64,000 nucleotides of DNA from Chloroflexota bacterium (GTDB lineage Bacteria; Chloroflexota; UBA6077; SHYK01): positions 1 through 64,000 of the forward strand of contig DASRDP010000124.1 in NCBI GenBank assembly GCA_035652535.1, in the 5' to 3' direction. The notes beneath the pieces were generated by a model. The model did not search any database, was not told where the DNA came from, and worked only from the letters and a program-made list of their open reading frames with translations. The translations under genes and the position numbers were made by a program. This document shows, one piece after another, positions 44,383 through 53,049 of this stretch. Numbering within the stretch: position 1 is the first letter of the stretch; every line of letters starts with the position of its first letter.

Positions 44383-45930
44383 TCAGACTCCGACGCCAGT
44401 TTCGACGCGCGCCGGCACGTTCTGGGGGGCCGCGGCGGCCTTGTTGAGCGCGTTGAGGTACGCTTTGGCGGACGCCACGATGATGTCCGGGTCCGCGCCG
44501 CGTCCGTGAAACGTGCGCCCACCCGACTCGATACGCACGGAGACTTCGCCCAGCGCATCGATCCCGCTCGTCACGGAATGGACGGAGTATTCCGCCAGCC
44601 GGACGGGAAGATCCACGATTCGGGCGATGGCACGGTAGCATGCGTCGACCGGCCCGGTCCCGGTGGCCACTTCCAGATGCTCCTCACCGTTCGGCAACCG
44701 AAGCTCGACCGTTGCCGTGGGCACGGCCGGGTATCCGCACGAGACCTGGAGCCGCAAGACCTGATACAGCTCGGGTACCGCGATCATCTCGTCCGCGAGG
44801 ATTGCTTCCAGGTCCTTGCTGGTAATCTCCTTCTTCTTGTCCGCGATCGCCTTCAGTCGAGCGATCGCTCGGTTCAGCTCCTCATCGCTGAGCTGGTAGC
44901 CCAGGTCCTCGAAGTGCTTGCGCAGCGCGGCGCGACCGGAGTGCTTGCCCAGAACGAAGGTGCTATCGAGCAACCCGACGGCGCGCGGGTCCATGATCTC
45001 GTACGTGGAACGGTCCTTGATCAAACCGTCGGTGTGAATCCCTGACTCGTGAGCGAAGGCATTCGAGCCGACCACCGCTTTGTTGGGCTGCACCACGATC
45101 TGAGTCAGGTTCGAGACCAGGCGGCTGGTCTTGTAGATCTGGTTCGTGTCGATACGGGTCTCGACGTGATAGACGTCGGCCCGCGTTTTTGTCGCCATGA
45201 CGATCTCTTCCAGCGCGGCGTTGCCGGCTCGCTCGCCGATGCCATTGATCGTGCATTCGACCTGCCGTGCGCCCGCCTGAACGGCAGCCAGGGAGTTGGC
45301 GACCGCCATACCCAGATCGTCGTGGCAGTGGACAGAGATCACCGCTTTGTCCGCGTTCGGCACGCGCTCCCGGATCGCGGTGATCAGCCGCCCGAATTCC
45401 GCGGGCGTCGTATAGCCCACCGTGTCTGCGATGTTGATGGTCGTCGCGCCCGCATCGATCACGGCCTCCAGCATGCGGAAGAGGTACTCGACGTCGGAGC
45501 GCGTCGCATCCATGGGCGAGAACTCGACGTCCGAGAGGTACTTCTTTGCGCGCTTCACCATGGCCACGGCGTGATCGAGCGCCTGCTCGCGCGTCATGCG
45601 GAACTGCTTCTGGAGATGGATGTCCGACGTCGAGATGAAGGTGTGCAGACGAACGTTCTCACCCGCGGAGAGGGACTCCCAGGCGACGTCGATATCCTCC
45701 GGTTTGCAGCGCGCGAGGCCCGCGATCACCGGTCCCTTGACCTGCTTGGCGATGCGCTCGACAGCGGCAGCGTCGTCCGGGGACGCGATAGGGAAGCCAG
45801 CCTCGACGATGTCCACGCCGAGATCCGCAAGCTGGAGCGCGACTTCCAGCTTCTCGTCGGATGTAAGGGACGCGCCGGGCGACTGCTCGCCATCGCGCAG
45901 CGTGGTGTCGAAGATATACAGACGGTCCAT
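44383..45930 (-). CDS. leuA: 2-isopropylmalate synthase
   Basis: The 515-residue protein has the TIM-barrel catalytic domain ([62 protein letters not shown] with His metal ligands, [25 protein letters not shown]) and the C-terminal LeuA allosteric domain ([14 protein letters not shown] to [22 protein letters not shown]) that mediates leucine feedback. It condenses acetyl-CoA and 2-oxoisovalerate, committing carbon to leucine. The presence of the complete regulatory domain means feedback inhibition is likely, besides T-box control of the whole operon. Confidence 0.95.
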   Translation of the reverse strand: MDRLYIFDTTLRDGEQSPGASLTSDEKLEVALQLADLGVDIVEAGFPIASPDDAAAVERIAKQVKGPVIAGLARCKPEDIDVAWESLSAGENVRLHTFISTSDIHLQKQFRMTREQALDHAVAMVKRAKKYLSDVEFSPMDATRSDVEYLFRMLEAVIDAGATTINIADTVGYTTPAEFGRLITAIRERVPNADKAVISVHCHDDLGMAVANSLAAVQAGARQVECTINGIGERAGNAALEEIVMATKTRADVYHVETRIDTNQIYKTSRLVSNLTQIVVQPNKAVVGSNAFAHESGIHTDGLIKDRSTYEIMDPRAVGLLDSTFVLGKHSGRAALRKHFEDLGYQLSDEELNRAIARLKAIADKKKEITSKDLEAILADEMIAVPELYQVLRLQVSCGYPAVPTATVELRLPNGEEHLEVATGTGPVDACYRAIARIVDLPVRLAEYSVHSVTSGIDALGEVSVRIESGGRTFHGRGADPDIIVASAKAYLNALNKAAAAPQNVPARVETGVGV

Positions 45931-46032
45931 ATCTGCCTCCCTCGTTCCCCTTCGCCTAGCGAGGGGTTGCCCGCGCAGGGGACACGATCGCCCCCGCGCC
46001 TCGAGCGACTACGCTATTCTGGGCTGGCGCGG

Positions 46033-47034
46033 TCAATGGTCTCCCTTCTTGAGCCAGGTCATCATGGAGCGAAGCTGGCTCCCCACGGCCTCGATGGGAT
46101 GGCGGGCCTCCATCGCCCGCCGAGCATGGAAATTTGGCCGTCCGGCCTGGTTCTCCAGGATCCAGGTGCGCGCAAAGGTGCCATCTTGAATGTCGTGGAG
46201 CAGCTTGCGCATCGTCGCCTTGACGTGTTCGTCCACGATCTGCGGGCCCGCGTAGTAGTCGCCGAACTCCGCAGTATCCGAGATCGAGTACCGCATGCGC
46301 GCGAGCCCGCCTTCATAGATGAGGTCGATGATCAGCTTCAGCTCGTGGCAGCATTCGAAGTACGCGACCTCCGGCTGATAGCCGGCTTCGACCAGCGTCT
46401 CGTAGCCAGCCTTGATCAGCGCGCTCAGCCCGCCGCACAGGACGGCCTGCTCTCCGAAGTTGTCGGTCTCGGTCTCCTCGGCGAAGGTCGTCTCCAGCAC
46501 GCCAGCGCGGGTCGCGCCGAGCCCCTTGGCGTACGCCAGCGCGTTCTCTTTCGCCTTGCCGGTCGCGTCTTGGTGGACGGCGATGAGCGCCGGTACGCCG
46601 GCGCCCGACTGGAACGTGCTGCGGACGAGGTGGCCCGGCCCCTTTGGCGCGATCATGGTGACGTCGACGTCGGGGGGCGGCACGACCTGGTGGTGGTGGA
46701 TGTTGAAGCCATGCGCGAACATCAGCATGTTGCCGGCGCGGAGTCCAGGCTTGATGCACTCCTCGTAGAGGGACCGCTGGGTCGTGTCCGGGACGACGAT
46801 CATCATCACGTCGGCCTCGGCCGCCGCCTGATCCACCGGCGCCACGCGGAGCCCGTCGCCCTCGGCCACCGCCCAAGACTTACTGCCCTTGTACAGGCCG
46901 ACGACCACGTCGCATCCACTTTCACGCAGATTCAGCGCGTGGGCGTGCCCCTGGCTGCCGTATCCAAGGACCGCGATCTTCTTTCCGTCGAGGTAGGAAA
47001 GGTCGGCATCTGTGTCGTAGTAGATGTTCGCCAT
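46033..47034 (-). CDS. ilvC: Ketol-acid reductoisomerase
   Basis: ATG 47034 gives 333 residues (class I, short form). N-terminal [19 protein letters not shown] leads into the Rossmann motif [18 protein letters not shown]. The cofactor-specificity loop is GLYKGSKSW, with Tyr where Arg is common, though the serines and Lys still fit NADPH. The catalytic domain shows [30 protein letters not shown] and [21 protein letters not shown]. It reduces and isomerises acetolactate to dihydroxyisovalerate. The gene follows ilvN and precedes leuA across 102 bases that hold no gene. Confidence 0.95.
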   Translation of the reverse strand: MANIYYDTDADLSYLDGKKIAVLGYGSQGHAHALNLRESGCDVVVGLYKGSKSWAVAEGDGLRVAPVDQAAAEADVMMIVVPDTTQRSLYEECIKPGLRAGNMLMFAHGFNIHHHQVVPPPDVDVTMIAPKGPGHLVRSTFQSGAGVPALIAVHQDATGKAKENALAYAKGLGATRAGVLETTFAEETETDNFGEQAVLCGGLSALIKAGYETLVEAGYQPEVAYFECCHELKLIIDLIYEGGLARMRYSISDTAEFGDYYAGPQIVDEHVKATMRKLLHDIQDGTFARTWILENQAGRPNFHARRAMEARHPIEAVGSQLRSMMTWLKKGDH

Positions 47035-47101
47035 CGAACTTCGTCCTTTCACAAGTCGCGGGGAGGGAGGTGGCTGGCCACGCTCGCTCCCCGCGCGTTC
47101 T

Positions 47102-47623
47102 TCACGCCCACGCAGGTACCTCGCGCGGCGTCGCCGTCTCCTTGCCGCTGCTGCCACGCACCATGGCCACGACGCCGGTCCGGACCAGCTCCTTAATGCC
47201 GAAGCCCTTCAGCAGACCGACGAGGGAGTCGATCTTCTCCGGATCTCCGGTGACCTCGATCATCACCGAACCCAGCGCCACGTCGACGATGCGCGCGCGG
47301 TAGATGTCCACGAGCTGCATGATCTCGGCCCGAGTCGTCGGCTTGCTGGTGACCTTGATGAGCGCCAGCTCGCGCACGACGGGCTGATCCTCCGAGAGGT
47401 CCGAGACCTTCCGGACCTCGACGACCTTGTAGAGCTGCTTCACGACCTGCTCGACCGCCGTCCTGGATCCATCCACGACGATGGTGAGCCGCATCATGTC
47501 CTGGACGTCGGTCTGGCCGATGGTCAGCGACTCAATGACGAAGCCCCGGGAGCGAAAGAGGCTGATGACCCGATTGAACGTGAACGGGTTGTTGTCCATT
47601 GTCGCCACGAGTGTGTGTTTCAA
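47102..47623 (-). CDS. ilvN: Acetolactate synthase small (regulatory) subunit
   Basis: The 173-residue protein begins at ATG 47623: [27 protein letters not shown]. This is the ACT domain of the acetolactate synthase regulatory subunit. The second domain continues ([34 protein letters not shown]). It confers valine feedback inhibition and boosts the activity of IlvB. The first 92 bases of this gene are also read in another frame as the C-terminal end of ilvB. This overlap is long, but the ilvN start is supported by the normal ACT N-terminus. Confidence 0.94.
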   Translation of the reverse strand: MKHTLVATMDNNPFTFNRVISLFRSRGFVIESLTIGQTDVQDMMRLTIVVDGSRTAVEQVVKQLYKVVEVRKVSDLSEDQPVVRELALIKVTSKPTTRAEIMQLVDIYRARIVDVALGSVMIEVTGDPEKIDSLVGLLKGFGIKELVRTGVVAMVRGSSGKETATPREVPAWA

Positions 47624-49289
47624 AGGGGATCACCTCCGCGAGTGCCGTCCCGGGCACCACCATGGGGAACACGTTTTCCGCTGGGTCGATGAGGAATTCG
47701 ATGAGGGCCGGTCCCGGCTGGTCCATCGCCCACTTGACGGCCTGCGCCACGCCCGCGGGGTCCTCGACCTGGCGGGCCGGAATGCTGTACGCGTCCGCCA
47801 GCTTGAGGAAGTCCACCGAGTCGGACAGGTCGACCTCGACGTAGTTCCCCTTGTAGAAGAGCTCCTGCCACTGCCGGACCATGCCCAGGTAGTGGTTGTT
47901 GAAGAGGGCGATCTTGAGGTCGAGGCGGTGCTTCTTCACAACCGCCAGCTCCTGGCTGGTCATCTGGAAGCCGCCGTCTCCGGCGCAGCACCAGACCGTT
48001 TCGTCTGGCCGCGCGTACTTCACGCCGATGGCGGCCGGGAGGGAGTACCCCATGGTGCCCAGGCCGCCCGATGAGATGTGCGTATTCGTGCCCAGGAACC
48101 CGAACTCCTGCGCCGCGAACATTTGGTGCTGGCCCACGTCCGTGGTGACGATGGCGCGTCCGCCCGTCGCCCGCCACAGCTCGCGGAGCACGTGCCGATG
48201 CGATAGCCGGCCGTCTTTCGGCGGCTCGGGGATGGGAAATTGCTGCCGAAGGTGGTCGATGTGTTCGATCCATGGCGCTCGGTCGACGCACTCTCCGATC
48301 TCCTCGAGCACCGCGCGCAGCGCTTTCTTGCAGTCCGCGACAATGGGCACATCCGCCCGGACGTTCTTGCCGATCTCCGCCGGGTCGATATCCATGTGGA
48401 TGATTTTGGCGTGCGGGGCGAAGGCCGAGTACTTGCCCATGGCGCGGTCGTCAAAGCGGATCCCCACACCGATGATGAGGTCTGCCTGATCGACCGCGTG
48501 GCACGCGTACGCCGTGCCGTGCATGCCCATCATGCCGAGATAGAGCGGGTGGTCCGCCGGAAAGTTGCTGAGCCCGAGGAGCGTGTTCACGACCGGGATG
48601 TTGGTCGTGTTCGCCAACTCCAGCAGCTCGTCCCACGCGCGCGAGATGATCACGCCGTGCCCGGCGATGATGACTGGCCGATGCGCATCCTCGATCAGGC
48701 GCGCCGCCTTGCGGACCTGCACCATATTCGGCTGCGTCGTGGGGTTATAGCCGGGCATGGAGACGCGGGTGGGATAGGCGAACTCGGCTTCTTTTTGGAG
48801 CACATCCTTTGGCACGTCAACCAGGACCGGACCCGGGCGGCCAGTGCGGGCGAGGTGAAACGCCTCCTTCATCACGCGTGGGAGATCGTGGATGTCGCGC
48901 ACGAGGAAGTTGTGCTTCGTCACCGGGATGGAGATGCCCGTGATGTCGGCTTCCTGGAACGCGTCGGAGCCGATGGCGGCCGTGGCCACGTTGGCGGTGA
49001 TGGCCACGACGGGCGCGGAGTCCATCATGGCCGTGGCAAGGCCGACGACGAGGTTGATCGCCCCCGGTCCGGACGTTGCCATGCACACGCCGACATCGCC
49101 GCTCGCGCGACCGTAGCCGTCGGCCATGTGGGCGGCGCCCTGCTCGTGGCGCACGAGGACGTGATCGATGGGGTAGTTGGGCAGCACGTCGTAGAGGGGC
49201 ATGATGGCCCCGCCTGGGAGCCCGAATACTGTCCGGACGCCCTCGGCCACGAGACTCTCGCAGACCATTTGCGACCCGTTCAACTTCAT
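47532..49289 (-). CDS. ilvB: Acetolactate synthase large (catalytic) subunit
   Basis: ATG 49289 with AAAGGA upstream gives 585 residues. ThDP-enzyme landmarks are FGLPGGAIMPLYDVL, RHEQGAAHMADGYGRASG (catalytic Glu in RHEQ), ATSGPGAINLVVG, VLVDVPKDVL, LGLSNFPADHPLYLGMMG, GDGGFQMTSQELAV with the metal-binding NNHYLGMVRQWQELFY, and FVVEP-like closing [20 protein letters not shown]. The normal end of the family is about there. A further 28 residues run into the start of ilvN in a different frame. FAD-domain and ThDP-domain residues appear intact. The gene lies behind the T-box leader and is the first gene of the operon. Confidence 0.95.
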   Translation of the reverse strand: MKLNGSQMVCESLVAEGVRTVFGLPGGAIMPLYDVLPNYPIDHVLVRHEQGAAHMADGYGRASGDVGVCMATSGPGAINLVVGLATAMMDSAPVVAITANVATAAIGSDAFQEADITGISIPVTKHNFLVRDIHDLPRVMKEAFHLARTGRPGPVLVDVPKDVLQKEAEFAYPTRVSMPGYNPTTQPNMVQVRKAARLIEDAHRPVIIAGHGVIISRAWDELLELANTTNIPVVNTLLGLSNFPADHPLYLGMMGMHGTAYACHAVDQADLIIGVGIRFDDRAMGKYSAFAPHAKIIHMDIDPAEIGKNVRADVPIVADCKKALRAVLEEIGECVDRAPWIEHIDHLRQQFPIPEPPKDGRLSHRHVLRELWRATGGRAIVTTDVGQHQMFAAQEFGFLGTNTHISSGGLGTMGYSLPAAIGVKYARPDETVWCCAGDGGFQMTSQELAVVKKHRLDLKIALFNNHYLGMVRQWQELFYKGNYVEVDLSDSVDFLKLADAYSIPARQVEDPAGVAQAVKWAMDQPGPALIEFLIDPAENVFPMVVPGTALAEVIPFETHTRGDNGQQPVHVQSGHQPLSLPGLRH

Positions 49290-49322
49290 GGTTCCCGTCC
49301 TTTCCCTGTGTGCCGGTGGAAT

Positions 49323-49356
49323 AAAAAAGCTCTCATCCCCCTGTCGGGACGAGAGC
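49323..49356 (-). terminator. Intrinsic terminator within the T-box leader
   Basis: Reading the minus strand, GCTCTCGTCCC pairs with GGGGATGAGAGC across a GACA loop, followed by six T. It is the attenuator arm competing with the antiterminator formed by the GGGTGGTACCGCG element. Confidence 0.9.
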
Positions 49357-49585
49357 TGACCTCGCGGTACCACCCAACTTCTCCGATCGAATCGGAGCGC
49401 TCGACGGCAGGATAACGGCTGCCATCCCGGCGAGAACTACGGCCCGTCAGGGCTTCGCGCTCGCGGCTCCAGGGCGAGTTCTGCGATGGTGGGTCGCCGG
49501 CTTTTCAGCTCACGCCGGCTCTCTGGAGACCCAGCCGCGTCGCGTACTACTCCCTATCACGGCCTGGTCGCGGATATAGAACTGT
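49323..49585 (-). promoter_or_regulatory. T-box leader (tRNA-Leu responsive) of the ilv-leu operon
   Basis: On the minus strand the T-box core GGGTGGTACCGCG lies at 49375-49363. It is followed by a terminator hairpin with a run of T (49356-49323). Stem I includes GGGAGTAGTACGCG at the 5' side (about 49555) and CCAGAGAGCCGG / GCTGAAAAGCCGGC as the distal loop motifs. The specifier, in the conserved GAA-NNN context, reads CTC (49478-49476), a leucine codon decoded by tRNA-Leu(GAG). Uncharged tRNA-Leu would favour the antiterminator and allow ilvB and the following genes to be read. The CUC reading matches the classical ilv-leu T-box of Bacillus. Confidence 0.93.
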
Positions 49586-49591
49586 TGCGCG

Positions 49592-49621
49592 AGTGTAGCA
49601 TGGCTGAAGAGGAGGCGTCAA
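49592..49621 (-). promoter_or_regulatory. Promoter of the ilv-leu T-box transcript
   Basis: Reading the minus strand, TTGACG (49621-49616) and TACACT (49597-49592) are separated by 18 bases, with a TGC extension before the -10. Transcription would begin near 49585, just upstream of stem I of the T-box. Confidence 0.72.
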
Positions 49622-49926
49622 ACACGCCCGTCCGGTCGGTTTAAGTTTTGAGGCAACACGACACGCCACGTCACGCGGGGGTTATGACGCGGCAGTGTGG
49701 GAGTCCGAGAGGTCCGGGCGACGATGGAGCCGATGTGGCGAAGCTGTCCATCGATGAGTTCGTGCGTCTTGAGGAGACGAAGCCGTGTCGCGAGGACATT
49801 TGTGGGAAGGTTCACCAGAAGCCAGGGACCGAACCGCTGTTGCTGTTGGGCGATGACACGCTCGACGGCGTAGCTGTCCTCCCCGGGGTTCACGCTGAAG
49901 GTCGCTGAGATCTTCCAAGCCGCCAA
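49618..49926 (-). CDS. Small open frame of unknown function, possibly a gene remnant
   Basis: A 102-residue frame starting at TTG 49926, with GC-rich third positions that look coding and a sequence (ISATFSVNPGEDSYAVERV, RFGPWLLVNLPTNVLATRL) I do not recognise. It has no ribosome site. Its stop lies at the -35 of the T-box promoter. It occupies the gap between the restriction-modification island and the branched-chain operon, so it may be a remnant of a gene truncated when the island entered. It could also be a chance frame; the opposite strand carries a weaker 86-residue frame over the same stretch. Confidence 0.3.
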   Translation of the reverse strand: MAAWKISATFSVNPGEDSYAVERVIAQQQQRFGPWLLVNLPTNVLATRLRLLKTHELIDGQLRHIGSIVARTSRTPTLPRHNPRVTWRVVLPQNLNRPDGRV

Positions 49927-49986
49927 GGACTGACGACCCGGCCACTTGCTCCACGTCCGCTTTCGCGGTGACCCCGGTCTTGGGCC

Positions 49987-50991
49987 TCAGATCGTTCCTC
50001 GTTCGAGCCTACTAACCAGACCTGGCATTCCATGCTCGCGCAGTATTTCGAAGAAATATGTGAGCGAATGCAGGTCGCTCTTCAGTGAGAAATGCATGTC
50101 GAGCTCGGCGCCACGATAGTTGCGGGCGAATGCTCTGACACGGAGCGCGTAGGCCCGCTCGAAGAGGTTGCGTCTGAGCAACTCGTCCGCCCTTCTGGCA
50201 GACAAGACGTACCACTTAGCTTCCCGGATTCGCGGGGTGAAACTATTGACAGCGGTCTCGAACCCGAAATCCGCCGGCGACGACGTAATGCGCTCGACTA
50301 TTTGGTCCTCGACTGCTCGAACGCCGCGCAGCCGCGGTGATTCGCGAACGAGTACGCAAAGATCCACAACGCTGTCGGGGATCAGGGCTCCTACGTCTGA
50401 TCCAGCGAGGCCGGGCACGTCGACAATTACGAAAATGTACGGAAGATGCTCGCTTTCCTGCTTCTGCAAGGCGGCGTGGATCTTGTACGTAGCAAGGGCA
50501 AAACAGTCTTCGGGATCGAGCCCTACCAGCTCCTTGGCGCGGCGAAACATCGATCCGTGGAATTTGATATTTATTCGGAACACTTGCCGCCCGCTCCCGT
50601 TGAACACGAGGTAGTCGGTGTCGCCGCGTGCTCCTCGGTCGTCTCGAAGCTCAAGATCCGCAGATCCAGCGTGCACACGGTAAAGATCTTCGAACACGCG
50701 CTCAGCGAGGTTGCCTATCACGAGTTGGCCGAGGGAGTCTCTTGCGCGGCGCACCGATGATTGCGTTTCCGGAGGAGGCGCTCCCGCCAACTCAATAAGG
50801 GGGTCGCTCGACTCGACCAGCCGTTGAACGAACGACCTTGTCGTTTGCGCCAGTCGCGCTGCATCCGCTGTACTGATCGACCCATTCATCGCCCTCACGA
50901 CGGGGCCTACGGCCTGGAGCGGTCGCGGGGGCGCTGACTCAGGAAAAACTAGCATGAGCAGGCTATTAAGGTCTGCAAGAGTGGCGATCAT
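49987..50991 (-). CDS. Putative restriction endonuclease partnered with the minus-strand methyltransferase
   Basis: The 334-residue protein starts at ATG 50991 in an ATGA overlap with the methyltransferase stop. I do not recognise a named family. The central part (about 95-150) looks like a PD-(D/E)xK nuclease core: [13 protein letters not shown], then [13 protein letters not shown] (Asp124/Asp126) and [10 protein letters not shown], where I-N-I-K143 would be the (D/E)xK strand with Asn in place of the acidic residue. The N-terminal 90 residues may be a DNA-binding helical part ([24 protein letters not shown] resembles a helix-turn-helix). GC content is lower than neighbours. The pairing with the methyltransferase is the strongest argument for restriction; the fold is inferred. 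Confidence 0.55.
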   Translation of the reverse strand: MIATLADLNSLLMLVFPESAPPRPLQAVGPVVRAMNGSISTADAARLAQTTRSFVQRLVESSDPLIELAGAPPPETQSSVRRARDSLGQLVIGNLAERVFEDLYRVHAGSADLELRDDRGARGDTDYLVFNGSGRQVFRINIKFHGSMFRRAKELVGLDPEDCFALATYKIHAALQKQESEHLPYIFVIVDVPGLAGSDVGALIPDSVVDLCVLVRESPRLRGVRAVEDQIVERITSSPADFGFETAVNSFTPRIREAKWYVLSARRADELLRRNLFERAYALRVRAFARNYRGAELDMHFSLKSDLHSLTYFFEILREHGMPGLVSRLERGTI

Positions 50992-51938
50992 TCAAGAATG
51001 AGATGGAGTTGCCCGTTAAAACGAGTCATCGAGGACGCGAGGTAGTCCCCGCGCAACTCGAACGCAAGCCACCTCCGCGTTAGATCTTCCGCAACCGACC
51101 CGGTCATGTTGCTGCCGGCGAAAGGGTCCACCACGACATCCGTTGGGTCAGTTAACAGCTGAATGAAAAACTCAGGCAACGCGCGAGGAAACCGAGCTGG
51201 ATGTGGCCGAAATCCCGCTGCGGCACACGCGCGAATGTAGCTGGAATTACTCTCGTTGTTCCCCCGTGCGATCAAATTTGACGGAATAGATCCTCCGCGG
51301 TCGCGTCCAAACTTCGGCGTGATCACGTGCCCGCTGGGGCGGGTCTTCGCCCGATAGCCTCGTCTGATCAAGCGCTGCATGTCGCCGCTGTACTCAACCA
51401 AAACGTTTCTGTTATCCGCCTTTGGCCATTCGCTCTTACTTAACCACCAGATGTATTCGACCGAGTCCTTAACCCTCTGGCGGCGCACATTTACCCATTC
51501 CGCCGGACTTGGCAGTTTTGCAGGGTTGAACCAAAAACACTCCTGCGCAAGTTGGAAATTCAATTCCTCGCACAGCATCAAGAGCAGCTTGAAATGATAA
51601 AGAGAGCGGGTCGGCGAGCCTGGGTTGTAGCTGCCGCCGATGTTCAGAACGAAGCTGCCATCGTCTTTCAGCACCCGGTGGATCTGCTCCGCAAACGGTC
51701 GGAACCAGCGCACGTAGTCCTGCTTGTCGACGTTTCCATACTCTTTTTTGAAATGCAGCGCGTACGGCGGGGAGGTCACGACAAGATTCACGCATTCGTC
51801 GGGAAGCATTCTGAGTAGCGCCACGGAGTCTCCCAAATAGGCGGCGCCCAATTGGGTCTCGTATTCAGGGGTCACTCCGTGTAAGAGGCGAGAGACGTGG
51901 GCTCGCTTATCGGAGTAGTTGTCAGCCGTTGACGCCAC
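50988..51938 (-). CDS. DNA methyltransferase, beta class, probably N4-cytosine
   Basis: GTG 51938 gives 316 residues. The catalytic motif IV is [11 protein letters not shown] (S56-P-P-Y59), the SPPY form typical of N4-cytosine methyltransferases, with motif [14 protein letters not shown] at about 268-280. The order IV...I is that of the beta class. The target-recognition region lies between (about 130-235). The gene starts 175 bases from a second methyltransferase gene transcribed in the opposite direction. The AT-richer sequence and codon use differ from the GC-rich neighbours, suggesting transfer. The base modified is inferred from the SPPY motif and could be adenine. Confidence 0.85.
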   Translation of the reverse strand: MASTADNYSDKRAHVSRLLHGVTPEYETQLGAAYLGDSVALLRMLPDECVNLVVTSPPYALHFKKEYGNVDKQDYVRWFRPFAEQIHRVLKDDGSFVLNIGGSYNPGSPTRSLYHFKLLLMLCEELNFQLAQECFWFNPAKLPSPAEWVNVRRQRVKDSVEYIWWLSKSEWPKADNRNVLVEYSGDMQRLIRRGYRAKTRPSGHVITPKFGRDRGGSIPSNLIARGNNESNSSYIRACAAAGFRPHPARFPRALPEFFIQLLTDPTDVVVDPFAGSNMTGSVAEDLTRRWLAFELRGDYLASSMTRFNGQLHLILE

Positions 51939-52113
51939 GCCGTGTCGCCCACCCTAGAAGACGTCTCGGAGCGCATTGTATCCCGCTGAGTTCCCAATGG
52001 TATCCCATGGGAGTCAGTTGTGCCGTCGGATGGGTAGGGCACGGGCAAATGATGTCGAATTCGGGTCGTCGACTCTCCCGCGGGACACGCCCTGCCGGCC
52101 GTAGAATGGCGGC
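51939..52113. promoter_or_regulatory. Shared divergent promoter region between two methyltransferase genes
   Basis: The 175-base gap has a direct repeat GTATCCC at 51978-51984 and 52000-52006, exactly 22 bases apart (two helical turns). A perfect palindrome TCCCATGGGA (52003-52012) overlaps the second copy. TAGAAT at 52102-52107 sits 7 bases before the ATG of the plus-strand gene, as expected for a leaderless transcript. No controller (C) gene is visible. These may be operator sites for feedback by a methyltransferase; this is inference. Confidence 0.45.
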
Positions 52114-53049
52114 ATGCAGAACGAGGACGTGCAGTCGGTCGTTGCGGAGCCGCAGTTATCCTTTCCCGTCGCTTCTGAGAATACGAATGGCCACGGGCCC
52201 CCTTTCGCGCCCGCTGGGTTGCCCCCGGTTACGGAGCACAGGCTTCTGCTCGGAGACGCACGCGATCTCAGCTTCCTCGCCGATGAATCGGTGCACCTCG
52301 TCATAACAAGTCCCCCGTACTTCAATCTGAAGAAATACCATCCAGGTAACCCGGCACAGCTAGGAGATTTCGAGGACTACGATCGTTTTTTGGACGAGCT
52401 TGACCGCGCGTGGCAGGAATGCGCGAGGGTCCTGGTCCCTGGGGGCCGAATTTGCTGCGTCGTCGGGGCTGTCAACGTGGCTCGGCGAAGGGGAGGTCGC
52501 CATTTCGTCCTTCCCCTACCTTCTGACATTCAGGTCCGGAGTCGTCGCTTAGGGCTCGATAATCTCACGCCGATCATCTGGCTGAAGGTGTCCAACATTA
52601 AGCTCGAAGCGTCGAGAAGCTCGCGGTTCCTTGGTAAGCCGAACCTCCCAAACGGTGTCATCAAGAACGATTTTGAGACGATCGTTATGCTGAGAAAGCC
52701 CGGTGGCTACCGGAAGCCCACGCCGGACATGGAGCGGCTGTCGCGGATCGAAAACGACGATTATTTCAGGTGGTTCACGCCGGTCTGGACGGACGTGACT
52801 GGCGCGAGCACGCAGCGGCATCCTGCTCCGTTTCCGCTAGAGATCCCGAAGCGTCTTGTGCGGATGTTCAGTTTTGTCGGAGATACGGTCCTGGATCCCT
52901 TTATGGGGACCGGCACGACGAGCGTCGCAGCAGCGTTGCTCGGTCGTAATTCCGTCGGGGTTGAGGTTGAGCCGGCTTACCACCACATGGCGGTTGACAG
53001 GTTTGCCGAATCGGCGGGATACGGTAGCGTCTTGGTGACTGAGCCGTGA
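52114..53049 (+). CDS. DNA methyltransferase, beta class, probably N4-cytosine
   Basis: ATG 52114 begins a 311-residue protein with no ribosome site but a -10-like TAGAAT 7 bases upstream. Motif IV is LVITSPPYFNLKKY (SPPY at 66-69) and motif I is TVLDPFMGTGTTS (Asp261), followed by the GVEVEP motif. The central block (about 140-215) is the target-recognition part. It is unlike the minus-strand methyltransferase outside the motifs, so it is not a recent duplicate. Its stop overlaps the start of the nuclease-like gene (GTGA). The pairing suggests a second methyltransferase of one system or a second complete system. Confidence 0.85.
   Translation: MQNEDVQSVVAEPQLSFPVASENTNGHGPPFAPAGLPPVTEHRLLLGDARDLSFLADESVHLVITSPPYFNLKKYHPGNPAQLGDFEDYDRFLDELDRAWQECARVLVPGGRICCVVGAVNVARRRGGRHFVLPLPSDIQVRSRRLGLDNLTPIIWLKVSNIKLEASRSSRFLGKPNLPNGVIKNDFETIVMLRKPGGYRKPTPDMERLSRIENDDYFRWFTPVWTDVTGASTQRHPAPFPLEIPKRLVRMFSFVGDTVLDPFMGTGTTSVAAALLGRNSVGVEVEPAYHHMAVDRFAESAGYGSVLVTEP

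Noticed and set aside
45049-47196. A 715-residue open frame on the plus strand across leuA/ilvC
   Set aside because: It lies opposite well-supported leuA and ilvC, has a His/Asp/Arg-rich composition without any domain, and arises from GC-rich codon bias.
49648-49908. An 86-residue plus-strand frame upstream of the nuclease gene
   Set aside because: It has no ribosome site and no recognised sequence, and the opposite frame has more coding-like third positions.
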